This document shows, in pieces, positions 54,485 to 62,978 of a stretch of 64,000 nt of DNA. The notes under the pieces were generated by a model that saw nothing but the letters and a program-made list of their open reading frames with translations, did not search any database and was not told the origin of the DNA. How positions within the stretch are numbered: the stretch's first letter is position 1; every line of letters begins with the position of its first letter. Source of the stretch: Massilia sp. IC2-477 (GTDB taxonomy: Bacteria; Pseudomonadota; Gammaproteobacteria; Burkholderiales; Burkholderiaceae_D); assembly GCF_020707265.1 (NCBI RefSeq), contig NZ_JAJFEQ010000007.1, positions 1-64,000 on the forward strand. The letters run 5' to 3'. The translations under genes and the position numbers were made by a program.

Positions 54485-55443
54485 CTTCGCGCAACGTCGC
54501 CCCACTTCATTCCACGAATACTGCCGCACCGTCTGCCCGACCTGCGGCGTGCGACGTTGTAGGGTGGGCGGGTCTCCCGCCCACGCGTTCGAACCTGGCG
54601 AGATCTGCCTGTGCGCTTTTTCGTCGTCTAACGATTACTGCGTGGGGTCGAGCAGGCCACAGCCTGCTCGACAAGCCGCCCACCCTACGGATTGCGGCAG
54701 CGCTGATGTTTGCGCCCCTGGCAGCCTGTGCGTCACCCGTCGTTGCGGATCAGCCCCCCGCCCAGCAACAAGCTGCTCCACAAGCGATCCCACAAGCAAC
54801 TCCACAAACACAGCCTGCACCCGCAGCCACCGCACCGATCCCGGTCCCGGCGCCCGCTTCGCAGGAAACCCAGCCCCTGCCGCGCGGCGCCACCACCACC
54901 GGCCGCCCGGCCACACCGGCCCGTCCGGCGCCAAGCGGCCCGGTCTCGACGCCGGTACAGGCGCCCGGCCCCGCAGCCGCCGAGTCCGCACCAGCAGCAA
55001 CGCCGGCTGCCGAACAGCCTGCCGCCCCGGCCGTGAGCACCCCGGTTCCCGGCCAGCGTCCGCCGCAAGTGGTGATGCCTGGCTCCGCCGTCCCGGCAAG
55101 CGGCGGCCTGCTGCAGACCATCATGGCCCTGGTGCTGGTGATCGGCCTGCTGCTCGCCCTGGCCTGGTTCATGAAACGCTACGGTCCGCGCGCGATGGGC
55201 GCGAGCGCCAACATCCGCCTGGTCGGTGCCCTGAATATCGGCGGGCGCGAGCGGATCATGGTGGTGGAAGTGGGCGACCAGTGGATCGTCGTCGGCGCGG
55301 CGCCGGGACGCGTGAACGCCCTGGCCACCATGCCGCGCCAGCACGATGTGGCGCCCCAGGCTGCACTGGCGGCCCACGCAGCGAGCGCGGGCAGCTTCGG
55401 CGACTGGCTCAAGAAAACGATAGACAACCGTAATGCGAAATAA
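54481..55443 (+). CDS. fliO: Flagellar export-gate assembly protein FliO, with repeat-encoded N-terminal segment
   Basis: A 320-residue open frame. The FliO core is C-terminal: a transmembrane helix near 222-240 ([20 protein letters not shown]), then [20 protein letters not shown] and [21 protein letters not shown] long Pro/Ala/Gln region lies before it. Residues about 25-70 are translated from repeat locus E ([18 protein letters not shown]) and are not FliO-like. A hydrophobic signal-like stretch ([15 protein letters not shown], read as [16 protein letters not shown]) begins right after the repeat. Either translation starts at 54481 and runs through the repeat, or it restarts at the ATG at 54707. 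Both are possible. Confidence 0.85.
   Translation: MTSRNVAPLHSTNTAAPSARPAACDVVGWAGLPPTRSNLARSACALFRRLTITAWGRAGHSLLDKPPTLRIAAALMFAPLAACASPVVADQPPAQQQAAPQAIPQATPQTQPAPAATAPIPVPAPASQETQPLPRGATTTGRPATPARPAPSGPVSTPVQAPGPAAAESAPAATPAAEQPAAPAVSTPVPGQRPPQVVMPGSAVPASGGLLQTIMALVLVIGLLLALAWFMKRYGPRAMGASANIRLVGALNIGGRERIMVVEVGDQWIVVGAAPGRVNALATMPRQHDVAPQAALAAHAASAGSFGDWLKKTIDNRNAK
54559..54689. repeat. Paired palindromic repeat, locus E, inside the fliO frame
   Basis: The left unit (54559-54593) is GTAGGGTGGGCGGG-TCT-CCCGCCCACGCGTTCGAA. The right unit (54639-54689) is inverted and carries an extra hairpin (54648-54671, TCGAGCAGGC-CACA-GCCTGCTCGA) before AAGCCGCCCACCCTACG. The insertion keeps an open fliO frame. 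The left TAG is out of frame with fliO. Confidence 0.88.
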
Positions 55444-56185
55444 TCAAGCTGTGAAGCGACTCCTGCTGGGCGCCAGCCTGGCGCTGCTGCCCCTGGCCGC
55501 CCTGGCCCAGCCCGGCATCCCCGCCTTCACCACCAGCCCGGCCGCGGGCGGCGGCACCGCCTACTCGCTGCCGGTGCAGACCCTGATCCTGCTGACCGCG
55601 CTGACCTTCCTGCCGGCCGCACTCCTGATGATGACGGCCTTCACCCGCATCATCATCGTACTGTCGCTGCTGCGCCAGGCGATCGGCACCCAGACCGCGC
55701 CGCCGAACCAGGTGATGGTGGGTCTGGCGCTGTTCCTGACCTTCTTCGTGATGGGCCCGACCTTCGACCGCATCTATACGGAAGCCTACCTGCCGCTGCA
55801 GCAGAACAAGATGCAGATGAGCGAGGCCATGGAGCGCGGCGTGGTGCCGCTCAAGGAATTCATGATCAAGCAGACCCGCCAGTCCGACCTGGCGCTGTTC
55901 GTCAAGATCTCGCGCTCGCCCGCACTGCAGGGTCCGGAAGACGTGCCGCTGCGCGTGCTGATCCCGGCTTTCGTCACGAGCGAGCTGAAGACCGCGTTCC
56001 AGATCGGCTTCGCGATCTTCATTCCCTTCCTGATCATCGACATGGTGGTGGCCTCGGTGCTGATGGCGATGGGCATGATGATGATGTCGCCCGCGGTGAT
56101 CTCGCTACCGTTCAAGCTGATGCTGTTCGTGCTGGTCGACGGCTGGCAGCTGCTGCTCGGCTCGCTGACCCAGAGTTTCTATTAG
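55433..56185 (+). CDS. fliP: Flagellar export-gate protein FliP
   Basis: A 250-residue core channel subunit. A cleavable signal peptide ([17 protein letters not shown]) is followed by membrane helices and the conserved blocks [40 protein letters not shown] and [20 protein letters not shown]. It assembles with FliQ and FliR into the export pore. The ATG at 55433 overlaps the fliO end by 11 bases; an in-frame GTG shortly after is less likely. Confidence 0.97.
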   Translation: MRNNQAVKRLLLGASLALLPLAALAQPGIPAFTTSPAAGGGTAYSLPVQTLILLTALTFLPAALLMMTAFTRIIIVLSLLRQAIGTQTAPPNQVMVGLALFLTFFVMGPTFDRIYTEAYLPLQQNKMQMSEAMERGVVPLKEFMIKQTRQSDLALFVKISRSPALQGPEDVPLRVLIPAFVTSELKTAFQIGFAIFIPFLIIDMVVASVLMAMGMMMMSPAVISLPFKLMLFVLVDGWQLLLGSLTQSFY

Positions 56186-56195
56186 GAGAGCGAGC

Positions 56196-56465
56196 ATGAC
56201 TCCCGAATCCGTCATGACCATGGGCCGCACCGCGATGGAAGTCACGCTGATGGTGTCGGCCCCGCTGCTGCTGGTGGCGCTGATCATCGGCCTGATCATC
56301 TCGATCTTCCAGGCCGCGACCCAGATCAACGAAGCGACCCTGTCCTTCATCCCGAAGCTGGTCGGCATCTTCATCGCCCTGGTTGTGGCCGGGCCCTGGA
56401 TGCTGTCCACCATGCTCGACTACATGCGCCAGGTGTTCACCAGCATCCCGGGACTGATCGGCTAA
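56196..56465 (+). CDS. fliQ: Flagellar export-gate protein FliQ
   Basis: An 89-residue protein with two membrane helices: ALIIGLIISIFQAATQINEA and KLVGIFIALVVAGPWMLSTM. Length is exactly that of E. coli FliQ (89). AGGAGAG lies before the ATG. It is 10 bases after fliP and four before fliR. Confidence 0.97.
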   Translation: MTPESVMTMGRTAMEVTLMVSAPLLLVALIIGLIISIFQAATQINEATLSFIPKLVGIFIALVVAGPWMLSTMLDYMRQVFTSIPGLIG

Positions 56466-56469
56466 TCGC

Positions 56470-57306
56470 ATGTTGAGCCTGACCACGGGCGAGATGAACG
56501 CCTGGATCGCGGGCCTGATCTGGCCGCTCACCCGCATCCTCGGCCTGGTCGCCTCCGCGCCCCTGTTCGGCAATGCCGGCGTGCCGATGTCGATCAAGGT
56601 CGCCCTCGGCGTGCTGCTGGCGTCCGTCATCGCCCCCACCGTGCCCGAGATTCCGGCCGTCGACCCGAGCTCCTGGGCCGGCATCCTGATCCTGGTAAAG
56701 GAACTCCTGATCGGCGTGGCCATGGGCTTCGCCATGCGCATCGTGTTCGCCGCCATCGAATACGCGGGCGAGGTGGCCAGCATGACCATGGGCCTGGGCT
56801 TTGCCGTATTCTTCGACCCGTCCACCCGCGGCCGCTCGGCGGCGGTGGCACAGTTCCTGACGCTGGTGGCGACCATGGCCTTCCTGGCGGTGAACGCGCA
56901 CCTGGTGCTGCTGGCGGCGCTGGCCGAGAGCTTCCATGCGATGCCGATTTCCGCCACGCCGTTCTCGGGCAATGCCCCGCTGGAGCTGGCGCGCTGGGGC
57001 GCCAAGATCTTCTCGAGCGGGCTGCAGCTGTCGCTGCCGATCATCGCTGCCCTGCTCGTCACCAACGTGGCCCTCGGCATCCTGACGCGCGCCGCGCCCC
57101 AGCTGAACATCTTCGGTATCGGCTTTCCGGTAACCCTGGGTGTCGGCTTCCTGACCCTGAGCCTGGCCATGCCCTACCTCGGCATGCCGATCGTGAACCT
57201 GTTCAACGAGGGCATCGAAGCCGGCCGCGCCGTGCCGCGTGCCGGCCTGCAGCGCAATGCGGCGCCGCCACCGGCGCCTTCCGTCCCCGCGCCCGCGCCC
57301 GGCTAG
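56470..57306 (+). CDS. fliR: Flagellar export-gate protein FliR
   Basis: A 278-residue polytopic membrane protein. Conserved segments include TRILGLVASAPLFGNAGVPM, LLIGVAMGFAMRIVFAAIEY, GEVASMTMGLGFAVFFDPST and PQLNIFGIGFPVTLGVGFLT. The C-terminus is extended by a Pro/Ala-rich tail (PPPAPSVPAPAPG). It completes the fliLMNOPQR run. flhB and flhA do not follow here, so they are elsewhere. Confidence 0.97.
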   Translation: MLSLTTGEMNAWIAGLIWPLTRILGLVASAPLFGNAGVPMSIKVALGVLLASVIAPTVPEIPAVDPSSWAGILILVKELLIGVAMGFAMRIVFAAIEYAGEVASMTMGLGFAVFFDPSTRGRSAAVAQFLTLVATMAFLAVNAHLVLLAALAESFHAMPISATPFSGNAPLELARWGAKIFSSGLQLSLPIIAALLVTNVALGILTRAAPQLNIFGIGFPVTLGVGFLTLSLAMPYLGMPIVNLFNEGIEAGRAVPRAGLQRNAAPPPAPSVPAPAPG

Positions 57307-57371
57307 GTAGCGGCACGCGCGAAACCGGATTTTCGGTTAGGGTGGCAACAACGGAACTTCCTGCGATTCCC

Positions 57372-57758
57372 ATGCCGACCATCCGCTTCCTTGCCTCCAG
57401 CGTCCTGGCCGCCGTTTGCCTGAGCGCGAACGCCGCCCCCACCCCACCCGCCATCCGCGCCGAGATCGACGGCCTGATGGCGAAGATGAGCAATTCCGGC
57501 TGCGAGTTCGAACGCAACGGCAGCTGGCACAGCGGCGCCGATGCCCGCAAGCACCTGCTGCGCAAGCTCGACTACATCGAAGGCCGCCGCGAGACGCTGC
57601 AGAGCACTGAGCAGTTCATCGATCTGGCGGCATCGAAAAGCAGCTTTTCCGGCCGGCCCTACCGGGTCAAGTGCAGCAGCGGCGAAGCGCTGCCCAGCCG
57701 CGACTGGCTGCACCGTGAACTGAAGACGCTGCGCGGCACTGGACGCCAGGCGGGATAG
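57372..57758 (+). CDS. Periplasmic DUF5329-type protein
   Basis: A 128-residue protein with a signal peptide (MPTIRFLASSVLAAVCLSANA). The mature part shows EIDGLMAKMSNSGCEFERNG, SWHSGADARKHLLRKLDYIE and SGRPYRVKCSSGEALPS, the conserved blocks of the DUF5329 family with its two cysteines, probably a disulfide. Function is unknown. The start at 57372 is chosen because it begins the signal; an upstream ATG at 57342 adds ten residues. Confidence 0.85.
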   Translation: MPTIRFLASSVLAAVCLSANAAPTPPAIRAEIDGLMAKMSNSGCEFERNGSWHSGADARKHLLRKLDYIEGRRETLQSTEQFIDLAASKSSFSGRPYRVKCSSGEALPSRDWLHRELKTLRGTGRQAG

Positions 57759-57839
57759 GCAAGCACTTGCGTGGCGACACGCCGGCGCTCGCCCGGCTAC
57801 AGTCGAGTCATCAATTGCCACCCGCACAGGAGTTTCCAA

Positions 57840-58313
57840 ATGTCTATTCGCAGCCTCCTCCCTTCCTTCCTGATCGGCGCCGTCGCCAGCGCCCGCTCGA
57901 TGACGCCGATGGCCACGATCGCGACGGCGCGCCTCAAGGGCCGTGCTACGCCGGGAGAACTGTTCCTGCTGGATCGCCCGCTGTTCAAGTACGGCGCACT
58001 GGCCATGGGCGTGGGAGAACTACTGGGCGACAAGATGAAAACGGCGCCCGACCGGACCGTTTTCCTCGGCCTGCTGGCGCGGGTCATGAGCGCCGGGATC
58101 GCCGGCGCCGCACTGGCCGCGCCTGGCCGGGAACGGGCTGGCGCGGCCGCGGCGGTCGCTACCGCGGTTCCCCTCGCCTACCTGACCCTGGCCGGCCGCA
58201 AGCGCGCGATGGCCAGCATCGGGCAGACGAAGAGCGGCCTGATCGAAGACGCACTGATCGTCGCTGCCGGCAGCGCCGTCGTGGCCCTGTCGACCAGGCC
58301 GGAATACCGCTGA
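57840..58313 (+). CDS. DUF4126-like membrane protein
   Basis: A 157-residue Ala/Gly-rich protein. It begins MSIRSLLPSFLIGAVASARS and contains SMTPMATIA, with about four hydrophobic segments (LARVMSAGIAGAALA, VATAVPLAYLTLA, ALIVAAGSAVVAL). The RSMTP motif near the N-terminus suggests DUF4126. Function is unknown. AGGAG lies eight bases before the ATG at 57840. Confidence 0.78.
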   Translation: MSIRSLLPSFLIGAVASARSMTPMATIATARLKGRATPGELFLLDRPLFKYGALAMGVGELLGDKMKTAPDRTVFLGLLARVMSAGIAGAALAAPGRERAGAAAAVATAVPLAYLTLAGRKRAMASIGQTKSGLIEDALIVAAGSAVVALSTRPEYR

Positions 58314-58352
58314 CCGGTCTATACTGGCGGCCCCGCAACCATCTGGATCGAC

Positions 58353-58709
58353 ATGAAACGAAGTTCAAGCGGCGGCCTGGTGTATTCCACCGAGAGCGGA
58401 CGCATGTGTCCGGAATGCCGCAACGCGGTGGCGCAGTGCACGTGCAAGGCGAAGGCCGTTCCTGCGGGCGATGGCGTGGTGCGCGTATCGCGCCAGACCA
58501 AGGGCCGTGGCGGCAAGTGCGTCACCCTGGTGAAAGGACTGGCGCTCGACGCCACCGCCCTCGCCCTGCTGGGCAAGCAGCTGCGTACCGCCTGCGGTTC
58601 GGGCGGCACCGTCAAGGATGGGGTGATCGAGATCCAGGGCGACCATTGCGACCTGGTGATGGACACGCTCGGCAAGCTCGGCCACGCGCCGAAGCGGGCC
58701 GGCGGCTGA
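58353..58709 (+). CDS. yciH: SUI1/YciH-family translation initiation factor
   Basis: A 118-residue eIF1-like protein. A small N-terminal zinc-ribbon-like motif is present (CPECRNAVAQCTC). The SUI1 domain follows: VSRQTKGRGGKCVTLVKGLA, LLGKQLRTACGSGGTVKDGV, IEIQGDHCDLVMDTLGKLGH. YciH can bind the ribosome and affect start-site fidelity. It is convergent with flgL, with only three bases between the stop codons and no terminator between them. Confidence 0.94.
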   Translation: MKRSSSGGLVYSTESGRMCPECRNAVAQCTCKAKAVPAGDGVVRVSRQTKGRGGKCVTLVKGLALDATALALLGKQLRTACGSGGTVKDGVIEIQGDHCDLVMDTLGKLGHAPKRAGG

Positions 58710-58712
58710 GAA

Positions 58713-59945
58713 TTACAGGTAATTGAAGAGCGACAGGCCCGACATGGTCTTGAACGACATCTGCGCCGCCTGCAGCGTGTTCTGCTGCATCGAGAAGTCC
58801 GAGATCGCCTTGACCATGTCGAGGTCCTGCAGGTCGCCCAGGGTGGCGGCGTACTGGATGTCGAGGTCGTCCCCGGCGCTGTCCAGGTAGTCCAGTTCCT
58901 TCATGTGCGCGCCGACCGAGGCCTGTACCGTCAGCACGTTGTCGTGGGCGCCCTTCAGGTTGTCGATCGCGGTATTGAGCCTGTTGGTGAGGGCCGCCTT
59001 GCCGGTCGAGCCGTCGACCGGGGCGCGCAGCGCGGCGACCAGCTCGGTCACCGTCTCGAAGACCGACTTGTTCTTGCTCGGCTCGGCCGTGAAGACGTCG
59101 CCATTGGCGGGCACACCCTTGATGTCGAAGCTCAGGCCACCGAAGCTGATGGTCTTTCCGTCTTCATAGGGAATGCCAGTATGGGTCGCGAGCGCGACGT
59201 CGGTGCCGCTGGTGGTGTCGTACACCGTGTAGGTGGTCTGCGGCGGGGTGCCCGGCGCCACCGAGAAAGTCAGCTTGTAGGAAAGGTCGTCGTTGACCAG
59301 GTCGCGGTCGACCACCGCGCCCGAGGAGATGATGGCGGCGCCGGTGTTGAGCGCGCCGGCCTGGGTCTGGAAGGCGCCGTTGCCGGTCGGGTTGGCGTCG
59401 AACACGGCCGTGCCGGAAGCCGACAGCGGGATCTTGCGCGAGGCGCCGACCTGCAGCTGGCGCTGCCCCTGGTCGCCCTGGTAGTCGGCGCCCGTCGGCG
59501 TGCGGGTGTAGGGCTGGGTGGTCGCCTTGTAGCCGGAGAACAGGTAGCCGCCGGCGCCGTCGGTGGTGTTGGCCACGCCCAGCAGGTCGTCCAGGCGCCC
59601 TTCCAGCTCGATGGCAAGGGCTTCGCGGTCCTGCGGCAGCATGCTGCCGTTGCCGGCCTTGACCGCCAGTTCCTGGATATCCTGCAGCAGGTTGCCGGCA
59701 TTCTGCAGTGCGCCTTCGACTGCCGCCAGCGAGGAGCGCGCGCTGGCGCGGTTGCTGGCGAATCCCTCGTTCATCGCCTTCGACTGGCTCACTTCGAGCG
59801 CACGCGCCGAGGCCACCGGGTCGTCGGCCGGGGTCAAGATGCGGCGGTTGGTCGACAGCTGCATCTGGGTGCGCGCCAGTGCGCTCTGCAGCGTGTTCAG
59901 CTGGGAGGTGGCGTTGCCGTAGATCGACAGGGTACTGATGCGCAT
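58713..59945 (-). CDS. flgL: Flagellar hook-filament junction protein FlgL
   Basis: A 410-residue hook-associated protein 3. The N-terminus MRISTLSIYGNATSQLNTLQ, NRRILTPADDPVASARALEV and the C-terminus MVKAISDFSMQQNTLQAAQM, TMSGLSLFNYL are diagnostic. The central variable region is Gly/Thr-rich (residues 150-310). It follows flgK by 31 bases and is presumably in the same sigma-28 transcript. Confidence 0.96.
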   Translation of the reverse strand: MRISTLSIYGNATSQLNTLQSALARTQMQLSTNRRILTPADDPVASARALEVSQSKAMNEGFASNRASARSSLAAVEGALQNAGNLLQDIQELAVKAGNGSMLPQDREALAIELEGRLDDLLGVANTTDGAGGYLFSGYKATTQPYTRTPTGADYQGDQGQRQLQVGASRKIPLSASGTAVFDANPTGNGAFQTQAGALNTGAAIISSGAVVDRDLVNDDLSYKLTFSVAPGTPPQTTYTVYDTTSGTDVALATHTGIPYEDGKTISFGGLSFDIKGVPANGDVFTAEPSKNKSVFETVTELVAALRAPVDGSTGKAALTNRLNTAIDNLKGAHDNVLTVQASVGAHMKELDYLDSAGDDLDIQYAATLGDLQDLDMVKAISDFSMQQNTLQAAQMSFKTMSGLSLFNYL

Positions 59946-59976
59946 GAATGCCTCGTAATCGGTTTCGTCTTAATCG

Positions 59977-61938
59977 TCAGCGGCCGATCGACAGCAGGGT
60001 GTCGAAGATGGTGCCGGCAATCTGCATGACCTTGCCCGCGGCCTGGTAGGCCTGCTGGTACTTGATCAGGTTGGTCGCTTCCTCGTCCAGGTTCACGCCC
60101 GAGACGTCGGAGGCGCTGGCCTTGGCCTGGGTCAGCAAGGCCTCGGCGGCTTCGCCGTTGGCCTGGACCTCGCGGGTCTTGTTGCCGACCGTACTGACCA
60201 GCTGGGCGTAGGACGACTGGATGGTCGCGGTGTTCTTGTTGAAGATGTTCTTGGTCTGCAGCTCGCCCAGCAGGCCGACGTTGCGGGTGTCGCCGATCCC
60301 GTCCTTGTTGCTGGCAATCTTGAAGCTGTCGTTGTTGCCGGGCGCGCCCGTCATCGTCACGCTCATGCCGCCAAAGCTGTAGGTGGAGCCGGCGGTGAAG
60401 GCGACGTTGGTGGCCGGCGCCGGGTAGTCGATGAACGCGCCGGCCGCATTGGTCACGCGGACCGCCATGCCGGCCGGGAAGCCCGACAGAGTGCCGGTCG
60501 TGGCATTGCTCTGGAAGCTCAGGGTCACCGGCAGCGATACGCCGCTGGTCAGGAAGCCCGCATCGACCTTGCCTTCGCTGATCTTGCCGGTACCGGTATT
60601 GGTGTTCGGGAAGCTGGTGGCGATCGGCGCGGCCGCGGCGATGCTTTCCGTGTCGCCGGGATTCAGCAGCAGCTTGAAGTTGGCGGCGCCGCCGATGGTC
60701 GGACGCACCAGGAACTCGTCGCCCGCGGCGCCGCTGCCGGTGATGTTGAATTCGATGCCGTCGGCACTTGGCGGAGTGCCGGTCAGGATGACCGGCTTGT
60801 TGTCGGACAGGCGGATCACGTCGTAGCCGCTGCCGTTGTACTTGACCTTGTAGTCGCTGTCGACCAGCTTGGCTGGATCCCTGACGATGGCCTTGACGGC
60901 CGCGGTACTGGATTGCGCGTTGTTGATGTTCTTGCCGACGAAGGCTTCGGCCACGTTGAAGACATCCTTGCCGGGCTGGCCGTTCTGGTCCAGGCCCAGC
61001 TTGTGCTGGGCATTGAACTCGATGGCCAGGCCGATCGCCACCTTGCCCAGCGCACTCTGGGCAGGGTCGAGCGTCTTGCTGCGGAATTCGAGGGCGCCGC
61101 CGAGCGTGCCGCCGGACAGCGCGTTGTCTCCCAGCACCGAGACCTTGTTGCCGGCCACGTAACCGACTTCGATCCGGCCCTTGTCGGTCGGCGAGGCGAT
61201 CGCCGCCAGCTGGAAGGTACGCTGGCCGACCACCAGCGGCTGACCATTGCCGATCGAGATCGTCAGGCTGTTGTTGTCGCCCGGGGTCACGTTCGCCTTG
61301 ACCTGGGTGTTCAGTTCCATCACCAGCTGGTCGCGCTTGTCGAGCAGGTCGTTCGGCGCGCGCTGCTGGGCGGCGGCGAAGGTACCGATCTGGTCGTTCA
61401 GGTCGGCGATCTGCTGGGCGTAGGAGTTGATCAGGGTGACGCTGGACTCGATGGTGCCGTTGACGCCGTCGCGGATCTCGTCCAGGCGCGTGTCGAGGGC
61501 CTGGAAACGGGTCGCCAGGGTGTCGGACGCGGACAGCATCGACTGGCGCGAAGGCAGCGAGGCACGGTTGCGCGCCATGTCCTGCAGGCCTTCGAAGAAG
61601 CCCTGCAGCGCCGGCGACAGGCCGGACGTCTGGTCGGCCAGCATGTTGTCGATCTGGCTGATCTGGGAATAATAGGAATCCAGCCCGCTCTTGCTGGACT
61701 GGGCGCTGCGCACCTGCGAATTCAGGAATTCGTCGCTGTAGCGCTTGATCTGGGAAATCTGGGTGCCGGTGCCCTGGAAGCCGACGCCGGTATCGAGCAT
61801 CGGGCCGGTGGCCTGCACCACGACCTGGCGGTTGTAGCCGGCGACGCTGGCGTTGGTGATGTTGTGGCCGGTCGTGGCCAGGCCCGCCTGCGCCGCGAAC
61901 AGGCCGCTCTTGCCAATGCTGAGGAGGTTACCGGACAT
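59977..61938 (-). CDS. flgK: Flagellar hook-associated protein FlgK
   Basis: A 653-residue hook-associated protein 1. NLLSIGKSGLFAAQAGLATT, GHNITNASVAGYNRQ and SGVNLDEEATNLIKYQQAYQ with VMQIAGTIFDTLLSIGR are the conserved ends. The middle (residues 230-560) is variable and longer than in E. coli FlgK (547). A near-perfect sigma-28 promoter lies 28 bases upstream of the start codon. Confidence 0.97.
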   Translation of the reverse strand: MSGNLLSIGKSGLFAAQAGLATTGHNITNASVAGYNRQVVVQATGPMLDTGVGFQGTGTQISQIKRYSDEFLNSQVRSAQSSKSGLDSYYSQISQIDNMLADQTSGLSPALQGFFEGLQDMARNRASLPSRQSMLSASDTLATRFQALDTRLDEIRDGVNGTIESSVTLINSYAQQIADLNDQIGTFAAAQQRAPNDLLDKRDQLVMELNTQVKANVTPGDNNSLTISIGNGQPLVVGQRTFQLAAIASPTDKGRIEVGYVAGNKVSVLGDNALSGGTLGGALEFRSKTLDPAQSALGKVAIGLAIEFNAQHKLGLDQNGQPGKDVFNVAEAFVGKNINNAQSSTAAVKAIVRDPAKLVDSDYKVKYNGSGYDVIRLSDNKPVILTGTPPSADGIEFNITGSGAAGDEFLVRPTIGGAANFKLLLNPGDTESIAAAAPIATSFPNTNTGTGKISEGKVDAGFLTSGVSLPVTLSFQSNATTGTLSGFPAGMAVRVTNAAGAFIDYPAPATNVAFTAGSTYSFGGMSVTMTGAPGNNDSFKIASNKDGIGDTRNVGLLGELQTKNIFNKNTATIQSSYAQLVSTVGNKTREVQANGEAAEALLTQAKASASDVSGVNLDEEATNLIKYQQAYQAAGKVMQIAGTIFDTLLSIGR

Positions 61939-61965
61939 ATGCGTATTCTTTCTCTGACTAATCCA

Positions 61966-61992
61966 TCAACGGCAGATTTTGGGAAAACTTGA
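61966..61992 (-). promoter_or_regulatory. Sigma-28 (FliA) promoter of flgKL
   Basis: On the reverse strand: TCAAGTTT, 11 bases (TCCCAAAATCT), GCCGTTGA. This differs from TAAAGTTT-N11-GCCGTTAA at only two positions. It lies in the 62-base gap between flgJ and flgK, so flgKL can be expressed late and apart from the flgI-flgJ genes. Confidence 0.85.
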
Positions 61993-62000
61993 TCGTGTCT

Positions 62001-62960
62001 TTATGCCAACGAATTCTTGATAATGCGCGTCAGCTTGGCCGCGTACATCGGGTCGGTGGCATAGCCGGCGCGCTGCAGGCCGTGGGCGAAAGCGGTCGCG
62101 TCGCCACCGCTGGCCAGCACCTTCTCGTAGCGCGGGTTGCGGGCCAGCATGTTGGCGTAATCCTTGAACGAATCCGCCGGCGTGTCGTAGGCGCGGAAGC
62201 GCTCGACCTTCTGGCGCGCCACGCCGTTGACGTATTCGGTGGTGACGGCGGTGGCGACCTTGCCCTTCCAGCCCGGGCCGGCCTTGATGCCGAACAGGTT
62301 GTTGCTGCTGGTGCCATCGGCGTTGCGGATCATGCGCTTGCCCCAGCCGCTTTCCAGCGCCGCCTGGCCCAGCATGAACTTGGCCGGCACGCCGGTGGCG
62401 CGCTCTGCCGCGGCGGCGTGAACGTGCAGCTTTTCCTGGAAGGCGCGCACGTGCGGCGCCTGGATGCGGCCGCTATCCGTGGTGTAGGGCAGCGCCGGGG
62501 CACCCGGCTGGGTGGCGCCGGTCTTGAGCATGGTGGCCGCGTCCATGCCCGGACGCATGCTGCCGTCGAGCGGCGCCAGGGCCGATGCCGCAGCCGCCGC
62601 CTTGCCCGCGGCCACGCCGTCGGCGCCGATGGCGAGCGCCTGGGCGCCCACCTGGTTCGAGGTCAGCTGGCGGGTCAGCACGTCGGCCAGGCCCATGCCG
62701 CGCTTGGCCAGGTTCTGGCTCATCTGCTGGTCCAGCATGCCGGTGAACATCTTGGACTGCTGGTTGTCCATCAGCCCTTCCTGCGGCGTCGCGTCGCGCA
62801 TGCTCTTCATCATCATGTTGATGAACATGGCTTCGAACTGCGTCGCGGCCTCCTTCAGCGCGGCGGGCGAGCCGTTCTTGGCGCCTTGCTTGAGTTCGCC
62901 CAGACCCTTGGTGTCGAGGGCGAACTTGCTGGTCAGGTCAGTGGAAGGAGAGCCGATCAT
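62001..62960 (-). CDS. flgJ: Flagellar rod-cap and peptidoglycan hydrolase FlgJ
   Basis: A 319-residue two-domain protein. The N-terminal rod-capping part has EAATQFEAMFINMMMKSMRD and SKMFTGMLDQQMSQNLAKRG. The C-terminal glucosaminidase domain (170-315) has catalytic Glu203 in GQAALESGWGKRM, then NNLFGIKAG, YDTPADSFKDYANML and NPRYEKVL. It opens the cell wall for the rod and caps it. It lies 18 bases after flgI. Confidence 0.97.
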   Translation of the reverse strand: MIGSPSTDLTSKFALDTKGLGELKQGAKNGSPAALKEAATQFEAMFINMMMKSMRDATPQEGLMDNQQSKMFTGMLDQQMSQNLAKRGMGLADVLTRQLTSNQVGAQALAIGADGVAAGKAAAAASALAPLDGSMRPGMDAATMLKTGATQPGAPALPYTTDSGRIQAPHVRAFQEKLHVHAAAAERATGVPAKFMLGQAALESGWGKRMIRNADGTSSNNLFGIKAGPGWKGKVATAVTTEYVNGVARQKVERFRAYDTPADSFKDYANMLARNPRYEKVLASGGDATAFAHGLQRAGYATDPMYAAKLTRIIKNSLA

Positions 62961-62978
62961 GGGGTGCCTTGTTGCTGA

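Noticed and set aside
3303..54689. The GTAGGGTGGGC palindromes considered as ordinary transcription terminators
   Set aside because: None is followed by a T-run, they occur as inverted pairs at several sites including inside the fliO frame, and transaldolase has its own separate terminator just before locus A.
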